64,000 nt of DNA, taken from contig NZ_CP012201.1 in assembly GCF_001191005.1 (NCBI RefSeq), positions 1,612,001-1,676,000 of the forward strand, read 5' to 3'. The translations under genes and the position numbers were made by a program. The stretch comes from Massilia sp. NR 4-1. GTDB lineage: Bacteria > Pseudomonadota > Gammaproteobacteria > Burkholderiales > Burkholderiaceae_D. Positions 38,882 to 46,958 of the stretch are shown one piece after another (the first letter of the stretch is position 1; each line of letters starts with the position of its first letter). Below the pieces are notes generated by a model. It saw only the letters and a program-made list of their open reading frames with translations. It was not told where the DNA came from and made no database searches.

Positions 38882-39511
38882 ATGAAATTCCTGTTTGATT
38901 TATTTCCGCTGCTGGTGTTTTTCGGTAGTTATAAATGGGCCGGTTCGAATGAAGCGCTGGCCCAGGCTTTTATCAACGACCATTTCAGCGCCATCATTTC
39001 CGGCGGCGTCGTCACGGCCAGCCAGGCGCCGATTATCATCGCCAGCCTGTCCGGCATCGTGGCCACGGCGATCCAGATTGCCTCGCTGCTGCTGCGCCGG
39101 CTCAAGGTCGACGGCATTCTTTGGCTCTCCCTGCTGATTTTCGTGATGTTCGGCGGGCTGACGATTTATTTCCACGATGATAACTTCATCAAATGGAAAC
39201 CGACCATTATCTACTGGTGCTTTGCCGTCGGCATGATGGTCGCCCATTGGGGTTTCCGCAAAAACCTGATGCGCGCCGCAATGGAAAAACAATTCGCCCT
39301 GCCCGAGGAAATCTGGCACCGCCTGAACCTGGCCTGGATGACCTTCTGGGTGGTATTGGGCTTCCTCAACCTGTTCGTGGCTTTTGTGTTGTTCCGCACC
39401 GACACCGGCGCCTGGGTCAGTTTCAAGGTCTTTGGCGTCACCGGCATCATGTTTGTGTTCATTATTGCGCAGACGATTTATCTGACTAAACATATCAAGG
39501 ACGAGGCATGA
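38882..39511 (+). CDS. yciB: Inner membrane septation protein A family (YciB)
   Basis: The 209-residue protein has about five membrane segments and the YciB signature: MKFLFDLFPLLVFFGSYK at the start, ASQAPIIIASLSGIVATAIQIA, GGLTIYFHDDNFIKWKPTII, LNLAWMTFWVVLGFLNLFV. YciB is involved in cell-envelope integrity and septation. Its stop overlaps the bolA start (ATGA at 39508). Confidence 0.95.
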   Translation: MKFLFDLFPLLVFFGSYKWAGSNEALAQAFINDHFSAIISGGVVTASQAPIIIASLSGIVATAIQIASLLLRRLKVDGILWLSLLIFVMFGGLTIYFHDDNFIKWKPTIIYWCFAVGMMVAHWGFRKNLMRAAMEKQFALPEEIWHRLNLAWMTFWVVLGFLNLFVAFVLFRTDTGAWVSFKVFGVTGIMFVFIIAQTIYLTKHIKDEA

Positions 39512-39780
39512 ACGACGCGCGCATCGCACAAATCCGGGCGCGTCTGCAAGCCGCCTTCGCGCCGCTGGAAATGGTGCTGGACGATGAATCGGCCCTGCAT
39601 GCCGGCCATGCCGGCGCTGCCTCCGGCGGGGGGCATTACCGCCTGAAAATCGTTTCAGCGCAATTCGAAGGTCATAAACTCGTCACAAGGCATCGTCTGG
39701 TGTATGATTCCGTGCACGATATGATGCATAAAGAAATTCATGCATTGGCCATTACCGCATTGGCACCATCGGAAGTATGA
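39508..39780 (+). CDS. BolA family protein
   Basis: The 90-residue product has the BolA fold: RIAQIRARLQAAFAPLEMVLDDESALHAGH, HYRLKIVSAQFEGHKLVTRHR (two parts) with the conserved H-x3-VxRHR pattern, and a C-terminal EIHALAITALAPSE. BolA proteins work with monothiol glutaredoxins in iron-sulfur handling and as transcription factors; this short form fits the IbaG/YrbA or BolA2 group. Overlaps the yciB stop by 4 bases, so it is cotranscribed. Confidence 0.93.
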   Translation: MNDARIAQIRARLQAAFAPLEMVLDDESALHAGHAGAASGGGHYRLKIVSAQFEGHKLVTRHRLVYDSVHDMMHKEIHALAITALAPSEV

Positions 39781-39914
39781 TATGCGCGGCAATTTGGGAC
39801 TAACATCAAAGAAGCTCATCACATAGACTATTCAAGTTGAAGCGCTGAGTGTGCTCCACGATCCAAATCCCGTTTTACCGCGATTTTCAAGAACTTTTCC
39901 CCTAGGAATTAATA

Positions 39915-40694
39915 ATGACTTTCAAGCCAGCCCGTCTGCTGCTCGCACTTCTCGCCGTAGCGTCGGCACCTGTATTTGCACAGAACATTGCTGTGGTTAA
40001 CGGCAAAGCGATTCCTACCTCGCGTGTGGAAGCAGCAGTCAAACAACTGGTGGCCCAAGGCCAGCAGACCGACTCCCCACAACTGCGTGAGGCGATCAAG
40101 CGTGAACTGATCGGCCGCGAAGTGCTGATGCAAGAAGCGGTGAAGCAGAACTTTGACAAGGATGCCGCCGTCAAACAGCAACTGGAAAATGCCCGTCAAG
40201 CCATCATCATCAACGCCTTCATCACCGAGTATCTGAAAAAGAACCCGGTCAAGGACACCGAGATCAAGGCTGAATACGACCGCTTCGTAGCCCAGACCGG
40301 CGACAAGGAATACCATGTGCGCCACATCCTGCTGGAAACCGAAGCCCAGGCCAATGAAGTCATCACCAAGCTGAAAGGCGGCGCCAAGTTCGAAGACCTG
40401 GCCAAGACCTCCAAAGACACCGGCACCGCCAGCAGCGGCGGCGACCTGGACTGGGCAGTGCCTTCGGCCTTCCCGAAAGTCTTCTCGGACGCCTTCGTCG
40501 GCCTGCAGAAAGGCCAGATCACCGAGAAAGCCGTGCAAACCCCGAATGGTTTCCACGTGATCAAGGTGGATGATGTGCGCGCCGCCAAGCTGCCGACCCT
40601 GGACGAGCTGAAGCCGCAAATCGGCGAAGCCCTGACCCAGAAGAAAGTACAGGCGTATCAGGAAGAGCTGACCAAGAAAGCCAAAGTACAGTAA
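39915..40694 (+). CDS. Periplasmic peptidyl-prolyl isomerase, parvulin (PpiC) type
   Basis: The 259-residue protein has a signal peptide (residues 1-23, ending APVFAQ), a SurA-like N-terminal helical domain (AVVNGKAIPTSRVEAAVKQL) and a parvulin domain (about 130-225): YHVRHILLETEAQANEV, GGDLDWAVPSAFPKVFSDAF and NGFHVIKVDDVRAA. It assists folding of exported outer-membrane proteins. The next gene is a paralog with the same architecture; the two are separated by a terminator. Confidence 0.92.
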   Translation: MTFKPARLLLALLAVASAPVFAQNIAVVNGKAIPTSRVEAAVKQLVAQGQQTDSPQLREAIKRELIGREVLMQEAVKQNFDKDAAVKQQLENARQAIIINAFITEYLKKNPVKDTEIKAEYDRFVAQTGDKEYHVRHILLETEAQANEVITKLKGGAKFEDLAKTSKDTGTASSGGDLDWAVPSAFPKVFSDAFVGLQKGQITEKAVQTPNGFHVIKVDDVRAAKLPTLDELKPQIGEALTQKKVQAYQEELTKKAKVQ

Positions 40695-40708
40695 TTAGCA
40701 AAACGATG

Positions 40709-40740
40709 CCGGCGCCCCAGAGGCGCCGGTCTTCTTTTCA
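40709..40740 (+). terminator. Terminator between the two parvulin genes
   Basis: Stem CCGGCGCC (40709-40716)/GGCGCCGG (40722-40729) with 5-base loop, followed by the T-rich TCTTCTTTTC. It would reduce read-through into the second copy. Confidence 0.75.
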
Positions 40741-40764
40741 CCCTACCCTTCATAGGAATAGACA

Positions 40765-41541
40765 ATGATTTTGAAGCCCGCCCGTCTGTTGATCGCCCTG
40801 ACCGCCATCGCCGCCGCGCCCGTCATGGCGCAAACCCTGGCGACCGTCAATGGCAAAGCGATTCCCCAAGCGCGCCTGGACGCCGCGGTCAAGCAAGTGG
40901 TAGCCCAAAGCCGCCAGCCCGATTCGCCGCAGCTGCGCGAAATGATCAAGAAAGACCTGATCGCCCGCGAAGTGCTGATCCAGGAAGCGGACAAGCAAGG
41001 CTTCGGCACCAAGCCTGAGGTGAAGGCAGCCCTGGACAATGCGCGCCAGAGCATCATCATCAACGCCATGTGGCAGGAATACCTGAAGAAGAATCCGGTC
41101 AAGGAAGCCGACGTGAAAGCCGAGTACGAGAAGTTCAAGGCTGCGCGCAACGAGAAGGAATACCACGCCCGCCACATCCTGGTCGGCACCGAGAAGGAAG
41201 CCACCGACATCATCGCCAAGCTGAAAGCCGGCGGCAAGTTCGAGGAACTGGCCAAGGTGTCGAAAGACGGCTCCGCCAACAACGGCGGCGACCTGGGTTG
41301 GGCGACGCCTTCGACCTATGTGCAGCCCTTCTCCGAGGCCATGGTGGCCCTGAAAGACGGCCAGGTCACCGACAAGCCGGTGCAGTCGCAGTTCGGCTAC
41401 CACGTGATCAAGCTGGAAGGCAGCCGCGCCGCCAAAGTACCGTCCTACGAGGAATTGAAGGAGCGCGTGGAAGAAGCCCTGACCCAGCGCAAGATCGCGA
41501 CCTACCGCGAAGAGCTGATGAAGAAAGCCAAGATTCAGTAA
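40765..41541 (+). CDS. Periplasmic peptidyl-prolyl isomerase, parvulin (PpiC) type, paralog of the previous gene
   Basis: The 258-residue protein repeats the layout of the gene at 39915: signal peptide (1-23, ending APVMAQ), TVNGKAIPQARLDAAVKQVV, and parvulin domain with EYHARHILVGTEKEAT, NGGDLGWATPSTYVQPFSEAM and QFGYHVIKLEGSRAA. The two copies share long stretches, which points to a tandem duplication. The larger KP/K-rich central linker suggests some divergence of clients. Ends before a good terminator. Confidence 0.92.
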   Translation: MILKPARLLIALTAIAAAPVMAQTLATVNGKAIPQARLDAAVKQVVAQSRQPDSPQLREMIKKDLIAREVLIQEADKQGFGTKPEVKAALDNARQSIIINAMWQEYLKKNPVKEADVKAEYEKFKAARNEKEYHARHILVGTEKEATDIIAKLKAGGKFEELAKVSKDGSANNGGDLGWATPSTYVQPFSEAMVALKDGQVTDKPVQSQFGYHVIKLEGSRAAKVPSYEELKERVEEALTQRKIATYREELMKKAKIQ

Positions 41542-41968
41542 GGTCTTGCTCAAACCGGCAAAAAGCACTCCTCGGAGTGCTTTTTTCGTTTACAGCGGCA
41601 TGCGCTTGACAGCCGGCAATGGCAGCTGCCCGTTGTAGCCAGGCCTCCAGGATGAAGCGATAAATTTTTCACTAATGAAAAACGATATACGAAAAAACAA
41701 CGCGCCACAAAAAACATAGGGCAGGAAATTATGGCATTTCCTTTATCTATTAGAAAAATTAACTTTTCATTAAATAGACCAAATCCAACAGAATCAAGCA
41801 CTTAAGTTAAGCGGGAAATACAAGCATATCCTTACGAGTGGCAATATTTGAAATATTCCCGTTTTTTACCTTAGCATATTGGCAGTTAGTTCCAAGAAAG
41901 TAGCAATTTTTTAGTACAATTATTGGTGAAATGATTAATCTCATGCCAATTTTCCTAGAGGATATATC
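41542..41968. other. AT-rich gap without a supported gene
   Basis: It carries the terminator of the parvulin gene at its left edge. The rest, with much lower GC than its surroundings, has only short antisense frames with unusual composition (Cys/Phe/Lys-rich), which I do not accept as genes. AGAGGA at 41957-41962 is the ribosome site of the gene at 41969. Confidence 0.6.
41562..41586 (+). terminator. Terminator after the second parvulin gene
   Basis: GCACTC (41565-41570)/GAGTGC (41575-41580) hairpin with flanking A and T runs (41561-41564, 41581-41586). Confidence 0.85.
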
Positions 41969-42850
41969 ATGGCCGCTCAACTCATGTTGCTTAGGGATAC
42001 TCTTCACCATCTCGGCAACTTCTTGAGCGTCGGCTTCATTGTTTTTCATTTTCACAAACATATCAAATTGATGCGGGTGATGTATCACCCCCGTACCAGG
42101 CATCTGATTCGGCGGCATCCCAAAATAGTCTATAAATATCTGGTCAAGTATGCCGCTTTGAATTTGGCAACCCGTTGCCGCCTCGCACTGGTCACATCGC
42201 ATTACTCGCTGATGCAGAAGTTCTTTAACGACGCCTTTGCCGATATGGTCTATGGCGACAAATTGGTGCTATGGAAATCAGAACAGGCAGACTCCCGGCT
42301 CACAATCGATCTCGATTTCCCTGCCACTTTCCACACCGAAGGCGATTTATGCATCTCGATGAAGTTGGCGGGACGCGCGGTTTACCGCCTGGTCTTCATT
42401 TTAAGCAGCGGCGCAACCTTCGGGCTTGAGCAGCAGAATGTTGTTTTTATCACCTGCGTGCAAGGCCTGGTAAGTCAAAGCACGCTGCGGCCTATCCTCT
42501 CTGAATGCGATGAAACCCATCCGGCAGATGTGCTGATGGCGGCGGTGCAAGGTGTTGCCGTCTCGCTGGGCATCGGCACCTTGGTCGGCATTCGAACCGA
42601 GCAGCAGGTATGCAGCTCGGAAAAAACGTATTTTTCGTATGATAATTTCTTCGAGGAATATGGCATGCTGGATCGCGGCATGAATGCCTACCTGATCAGA
42701 GTACCCATGCAGAGAAAGGATTTATCCTTAATCCCTTCCAAGCATCGTGCCAGAGCAAGGCGGAAACGCGTTTTTCGCGATGCGATCTGTGAATCGGTTC
42801 AACGCACGCTCGCCCCTTATCTTATCGAGACAAGCCATAGAATAGCCTAG
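41969..42850 (+). CDS. VirK/YbjX family protein (DUF535)
   Basis: The 293-residue product starts at an ATG with AGAGGA six bases upstream. It shows the DUF535 layout: a basic N-terminal part (RHLIRRHPKIVYKYLVKY), DKLVLWKSEQADSRLTIDLD, LCISMKLAGRAVYRLVFIL, QNVVFITCVQG and a C-terminal SKHRARARRKRVFRDAI. VirK in Shigella and YbjX in Salmonella affect surface proteins and lipid A related resistance to antimicrobial peptides; the molecular activity is not known. Its codon use is visibly less GC-biased than the neighbours and it sits in an AT-rich island, a sign of horizontal acquisition. Confidence 0.8.
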   Translation: MAAQLMLLRDTLHHLGNFLSVGFIVFHFHKHIKLMRVMYHPRTRHLIRRHPKIVYKYLVKYAALNLATRCRLALVTSHYSLMQKFFNDAFADMVYGDKLVLWKSEQADSRLTIDLDFPATFHTEGDLCISMKLAGRAVYRLVFILSSGATFGLEQQNVVFITCVQGLVSQSTLRPILSECDETHPADVLMAAVQGVAVSLGIGTLVGIRTEQQVCSSEKTYFSYDNFFEEYGMLDRGMNAYLIRVPMQRKDLSLIPSKHRARARRKRVFRDAICESVQRTLAPYLIETSHRIA

Positions 42851-43175
42851 GCGGAGATGGCTGCGATTTCAATAGACTCTAATAAAAAAGCCCGCTAACG
42901 GCGGGCTTCAAGGATTAACGCGGATATTCTGCGCATCCCGCACTTATATTACCGGAATCCTTTTTTATTTAGGAGCGCCTGTGGAAAATTTCCCCAAGAG
43001 ATTTTATCTTGGCTCCGGTTTTAACTGCAAGTGCGTAATAGCTACTCTATAGCATTACCAATGCGAAAACAATGGCTTTCACAAAGAATGCAACAAAATT
43101 TTAACATTCAGATTTAAGTACTTTTCTTAAAAATTTATACGAAAATATTATTTTCTTTTGCATCACCTTCCCCTT
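42851..43175. other. AT-rich gap with a terminator-like hairpin, no supported gene
   Basis: Apart from the hairpin at 42889-42907 I see no reading frame with credible composition. Long A/T runs near 43090-43155 could provide a promoter for the AlkD-like gene. A small RNA on the minus strand ending at the hairpin is possible but not shown. Confidence 0.5.
42889..42907 (-). terminator. Terminator hairpin with its T-tract on the minus strand
   Basis: AAGCCCGC-taac... GGCGGGCTT forms a stem; on the plus strand it is preceded by six A and followed by CAAGG, so the canonical T-tract (CTTTTTTATT) is on the minus strand. No minus-strand gene lies to the right. It can also act, less well, for the DUF535 gene. 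Confidence 0.5.
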
Positions 43176-43838
43176 ATGCACAATGCCACGTTCGCGTCCT
43201 TGTCCGCCGCCCTGCAGGCCGCAGCCTTGCGCGACAAGGCTGCAGAAATGCGTGCCTATATGCGCAACCAGTTCGACTTCCTTGGCCTGCCTACGCCCTT
43301 GCGCCGCGCCACCGCCAAGCCATGGCTGAAAGCGCAGAAAGGCTCGGGAGCCGCGGCGCTGCTGCAACAGGCGAATCGGCTATGGGAACTGCCGCAGCGC
43401 GAATACCAATACCTCGCCATCGATCTGCTGGCCATGCACTGGAAGGAGCTGTCGCCGCAGGAACTGCCCGCCCTGCTGGCACTGGCGCGGCAAAAGTCCT
43501 GGTGGGATACGGTCGACGGCCTTGCCAGCCTGGTCGGCCAGGTATTGCGCGGCAGCCACGAAGGCATGGACGAAGCGCTGGCGCACCAGGACTTCTGGCT
43601 GCGCCGCATCGCCCTGCTGCACCAGCTCGGCTGGCGCGACAGGGTCGACGAAGCGCGCCTGTTCCGCTATTGCCTGAACCAGGCCCATGAACCGGAGTTT
43701 TTCATCCGCAAAGCCATCGGCTGGGCCTTGCGCGACTATGCCCGCCACCGGCCGCAAGCCGTGCGCGCCTTTCTCGACACCGCCGGCGCGCAGCTCTCGC
43801 CGCTCAGCGCCCGCGAGGCGGCGCGCCATCTGTGTTGA
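43176..43838 (+). CDS. AlkD-like DNA alkylation repair protein
   Basis: The 220-residue product is all-helical with HEAT-like repeats and the AlkD features: FFLGLP-type segment NQFDFLGLPTPLRRATAKPW, WELPQREYQYLAIDLL, KSWWDTVDGLAS (the conserved Trp-Trp-Asp-Thr) and EPEFFIRKAIGWALRDYA. AlkD excises N3 and N7 alkylpurines from DNA without flipping the base. A TTG upstream (43158) is in frame but ATG 43176 fits the family. No Shine-Dalgarno is obvious. Confidence 0.88.
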   Translation: MHNATFASLSAALQAAALRDKAAEMRAYMRNQFDFLGLPTPLRRATAKPWLKAQKGSGAAALLQQANRLWELPQREYQYLAIDLLAMHWKELSPQELPALLALARQKSWWDTVDGLASLVGQVLRGSHEGMDEALAHQDFWLRRIALLHQLGWRDRVDEARLFRYCLNQAHEPEFFIRKAIGWALRDYARHRPQAVRAFLDTAGAQLSPLSAREAARHLC

Positions 43839-43931
43839 AGCGGCAGGCGCACGGTAGCAGCACGGTTTTTTGCTAAAGAATCAATCTCTTTGTTAAAATC
43901 GCTGCCGATTCCGACTTTCATCTCCGTCCCC

Positions 43932-45194
43932 ATGAGCAATTCCGCTGGCGCCGCTGCGCGACGCCTGAAACTCCTGCAACTGGTTCCCGAACCCCTGCCC
44001 ACCTTCCGCGCCGACGTCGCCACCCTGTTCGGCAAATATCTGCCGCGTTACGGCGTGGACTGCCATGTGGTGGGTTCGGCCTCTGCCGCGCCCTTGGGCG
44101 AACATGGCTTTGCCTCGGCGCGCCGGCCGGCGCATGGCGGCGGGCGGCTGCAGCGTGAACTGAATTTCCTGCGCCTGTGCGCGCGCAGCCTGTTCCAAGC
44201 CCGCCGCGGCGAATACGATGTGATCCAGGTGCGCGACATGGTGTCGATCGGCCTGCTTGGCAGCCTGGCGGCGCGCCTGAAGGGCAGCCGCTTCGCCTAT
44301 TGGATGTCCTATCCCATGTGCGAAGGCCGCATTGAAAGGGCGCGCCGCGAATTGAAGGCCGGCGGCGGCCTGCGCTTCCGCTTCGTGCTGCTCAAGGGCC
44401 TGGTCGAACAATTCCTGCTGAACCGCATCGTCCTGCCGAGCGCCGACCACATCTTTGTGCAAAGCGACGCCATGCTGGCCAAGCTGGCATCGGAAGGGGT
44501 GCCCGCGCATAAGATGACCCCGGTGCCAATGGGTGTCGACAGCGATGCCGTCGCCGCCAGGCCCCAGGCGCGCCGTCCGGAAGGTTGGGAAGAGCGCCCT
44601 TTGCTGGCCTATCTCGGCACGCTTGACCACTCGCGCGATATGAACCGGGTCCTGGATGCCCTGCAGCTGGTGCGCCGGACGGTGCCCGATGCCGTCCTGC
44701 TGCTGATCGGCGACTCGCCGGCGCCGCGCGATGTGCCGCGCCTGCTGGAGCACGCCGCCTCGCTCGGTTTGAGCGAGGCGGTACGCATCACCGGCTGGCT
44801 GCCCAGCGCGGAAGCCTGGTCCCTGCTCACCAGCGCCGATGCCGCCATTTCTTATATTCCGCGCGGCACCCTGTACGACGTCAGCTCGCCGACCAAGCTG
44901 CTGGAATACCTGGCCCTGCAGGTGCCATGCGTGGGCAACGATAATCCTGACCAGCAAAAAGTCTTGAGCGAATCGGGCGCCGGCTGGCTGACCGAGAGTT
45001 CTCCCGCCGCCCTGGCAACGGCCATCTGCGCGATTTTTGGCGACAAGACGGCGGCGCGCCTGCGCGCCCAGGCCGGCCCGGCCTATATCGACGCCCACCG
45101 CAGCTACCGCGTCATCGCCGAGCAGACTGCGCAAAGCTATTTCGCCATTTGCGCACCAGCCCTGGCGCCAGCGGCCGCGGGTAAAAACAGCTGA
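43932..45194 (+). CDS. Glycosyltransferase family 4 (GT-B)
   Basis: The 420-residue product has the GT4 organisation: LLQLVPEPLPTFRADVATLF and a Gly-less N-terminal loop, YDVIQVRDMVSIGLLGSLAA, SADHIFVQSDAML, MTPVPMGVDSDAV, LLAYLGTLDHSRDMNRVLDAL, ISYIPRGTLYDVSSPTKLLEY (acidic residues of the donor site) and LALQVPCVGNDN. It is a single-gene unit well away from the exopolysaccharide locus; it may act on lipopolysaccharide or another glycan. Starts at ATG 43932; upstream TTG is less likely. Confidence 0.83.
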   Translation: MSNSAGAAARRLKLLQLVPEPLPTFRADVATLFGKYLPRYGVDCHVVGSASAAPLGEHGFASARRPAHGGGRLQRELNFLRLCARSLFQARRGEYDVIQVRDMVSIGLLGSLAARLKGSRFAYWMSYPMCEGRIERARRELKAGGGLRFRFVLLKGLVEQFLLNRIVLPSADHIFVQSDAMLAKLASEGVPAHKMTPVPMGVDSDAVAARPQARRPEGWEERPLLAYLGTLDHSRDMNRVLDALQLVRRTVPDAVLLLIGDSPAPRDVPRLLEHAASLGLSEAVRITGWLPSAEAWSLLTSADAAISYIPRGTLYDVSSPTKLLEYLALQVPCVGNDNPDQQKVLSESGAGWLTESSPAALATAICAIFGDKTAARLRAQAGPAYIDAHRSYRVIAEQTAQSYFAICAPALAPAAAGKNS

Positions 45195-45295
45195 CTTGCC
45201 TGGCTGCTTCAGGCGCACACGCTTGAACACGCCAATTTGAAACGCGCAGCAATCTGTGCCAGCATGGCCTCTCTCTTCGCAAAGGAGGACAGGCC

Positions 45296-45796
45296 ATGCC
45301 AAGTATTTCCCACAAGATTCAACCCTGCCTGTGGTTCGACGACCAGGCGGAACCGGCAGCGCGCTATTACACCGGCATTTTCCCCAGCTCCAGCATTTCC
45401 AGCATCAGCCTGTACACCGAGGCCGGGCAGGAAATCCATGGCCGTCCACCCGGTTCGGTCATGGTGGTGGCGTTCGAACTCGCGGGCTGCCGTTTCACCG
45501 CCTTGAACGGCGGGCCGGTCTTCAAGTTCAATGAAGCCGTCTCTCTCATCATCAATTGCGATAACCAGGATGAAATCGATTACTACTGGCATCATCTGGG
45601 CGAAGGCGGCGATCCGGCGGCCCAGCAATGTGGCTGGCTCAAGGACAAATACGGGCTGTCATGGCAGATCGTGCCTTCCGTAATAAGTGACATGATGCGC
45701 GATACCGAGTCCGGCAAGGCCCAGCGCGTCATGACGACCTTGCTGAAAATGCGGAAGATCGATTTTGCCGAACTGCAGCGGGCTTACCGGGGCTAG
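45296..45796 (+). CDS. VOC family protein (3-demethylubiquinone methyltransferase-like, PhnB type)
   Basis: A strong ribosome site (AAAGGAGG) precedes the ATG. The 166-residue product has the PhnB-like VOC pattern: ISHKIQPCLWFDDQAEPAARY, YTGIFPSSSIS, GSVMVVAFELAGCRFTALNGG, FNEAVSLIINCDNQDEIDYY and YGLSWQIVPSVI. Metal ligands and activity are unclear; family name 3-demethylubiquinone-9 3-methyltransferase is a historical label. Stop overlaps the convergent DoxX gene by 4 bases. Confidence 0.88.
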   Translation: MPSISHKIQPCLWFDDQAEPAARYYTGIFPSSSISSISLYTEAGQEIHGRPPGSVMVVAFELAGCRFTALNGGPVFKFNEAVSLIINCDNQDEIDYYWHHLGEGGDPAAQQCGWLKDKYGLSWQIVPSVISDMMRDTESGKAQRVMTTLLKMRKIDFAELQRAYRG

Positions 45797-46248
45797 GCCA
45801 CGGGGCTATCGTCCGTTTTGGGGCCGGCCGGCAGCGTTGCCGTGCCAAGGCCTGGCACGCGCGATGCCTGCGGCATATTCGCGATCACCAGCAAGGACAC
45901 CATCAGCAGCACGCTGTACTCCATGCCACCGGTGCCATGTTCACCGACAAACCAGCCGTTCTGGAAGTGGATCAGCACGATTCCCATGCCGGCAATGAAG
46001 AGCAGACCGCTCACCACCCATTTTCTGGCGATATCCGCGATCAGCAGCAGCCCGCCAGCCAGTTCGAACAAAGTAATCGCCCAGACAATCGTTAAGCCGA
46101 AAGGGAAGCCCAGTGTTTCCAGAAAGCCGGCGAAACGCGGAATCGTGCCGTTCAGGACGCGCACCCCGGCATGCGCCATAAACATGATGGCGACCGCGAC
46201 ACGCAGCAGCACCAGGGAAAAGGAAAAGTGCATCACATACGCTCTCAT
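45793..46248 (-). CDS. DoxX family membrane protein
   Basis: I start at the ATG at 46248, eight bases after GGAGG; the same frame continues far upstream but antisense to SUI1 and purL. The 151-residue product has four membrane helices with SLVLLRVAVAIMFMAHAGVR, FPFGLTIVWAITLFELAGGLLL and GWFVGEHGTGGMEYSVLLM as in DoxX/DoxD relatives. These small quinone-related or redox membrane proteins have poorly defined roles. Confidence 0.85.
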   Translation of the reverse strand: MRAYVMHFSFSLVLLRVAVAIMFMAHAGVRVLNGTIPRFAGFLETLGFPFGLTIVWAITLFELAGGLLLIADIARKWVVSGLLFIAGMGIVLIHFQNGWFVGEHGTGGMEYSVLLMVSLLVIANMPQASRVPGLGTATLPAGPKTDDSPVA

Positions 46249-46428
46249 CAGAAGTCGCCTCCACCAAGATAGCAAAAAGGAAAGGCAGCATAGCATGCAG
46301 AAAGCGATCTTGGCTAAATTGGCAAGTTTCTGTCCAAGTTCCGCTGATCGGGGCCACTGGCGAACAACAAGCGCCACAAGGGCTGGATGGACTGTTATGC
46401 TGGCAGTTTGTCCCGACCACATCCAACC

Positions 46429-46785
46429 ATGCAACGTAATTCCAGCGGCGGCCTTGTCTACTCCACCGAAGTCGGCCGCACCTGTCCCACCTGCCGCCAG
46501 GCAATTGCCGCCTGCACCTGTAAAACCCAGAGCGCCATCATCGGCGACGGCCAGGTCCGCGTTTCGCGCCAGACCAAGGGCCGCGGCGGCAAGACCGTCA
46601 CGCTGGTCAAAGGCCTTGCCCTCGACCCGCTCGCGCTGGCCCAGCTCGGCAAGCAGCTGCGCGGCGCCTGCGGCTCGGGCGGCACGGTCAAGGATGGCGT
46701 CATCGAAATTCAAGGCGACCATTGCGATCTCGTGATGGCCACGCTTAGCAAACTCGGCCACAGCCCGCAACGTAGCGGCAACTGA
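46429..46785 (+). CDS. SUI1/YciH family translation factor
   Basis: The 118-residue product has an N-terminal Cys-rich stretch (RTCPTCRQAIAACTCK) and the SUI1/eIF1 fold: KGRGGKTVTLVKGL, LAQLGKQLRGACGSGGTVK, DGVIEIQGDHCDLVMATL. Bacterial YciH influences initiator fidelity in translation. The four-cysteine N-terminus could bind a metal. A bidirectional terminator follows, shared with the convergent purL. Confidence 0.9.
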   Translation: MQRNSSGGLVYSTEVGRTCPTCRQAIAACTCKTQSAIIGDGQVRVSRQTKGRGGKTVTLVKGLALDPLALAQLGKQLRGACGSGGTVKDGVIEIQGDHCDLVMATLSKLGHSPQRSGN

Positions 46786-46900
46786 ATGCCCGGCCGGGCA
46801 CTCTGCTGCCATGCCAGCCCTGGCGCGAGTCCATGCCGCCCAATGCCGGCATCCGCCCCCCTCCCTACTCCCGTGCTTCCGGCGCTTCGCGACGAGCATG

Positions 46901-46929
46901 AAAAAAGCCGGGATAATCCCGGCTTTTTT
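46901..46929. terminator. Bidirectional terminator between sui1-like gene and purL
   Basis: A 14-base inverted repeat AAAAAAGCCGGGAT / ATCCCGGCTTTTTT with a single base between, giving T-runs on both strands. It ends both convergent transcripts. Confidence 0.88.
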
Positions 46930-46958
46930 GCTGCGCCCTGACGGGCTGGCAGTGCTGC

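Noticed and set aside
41550..42202. Two minus-strand frames in the AT-rich gap and over the DUF535 start
   Set aside because: The first runs through the terminator hairpin and has odd Cys/Phe-rich content; the second is antisense to the DUF535 gene start. No ribosome site supports either.
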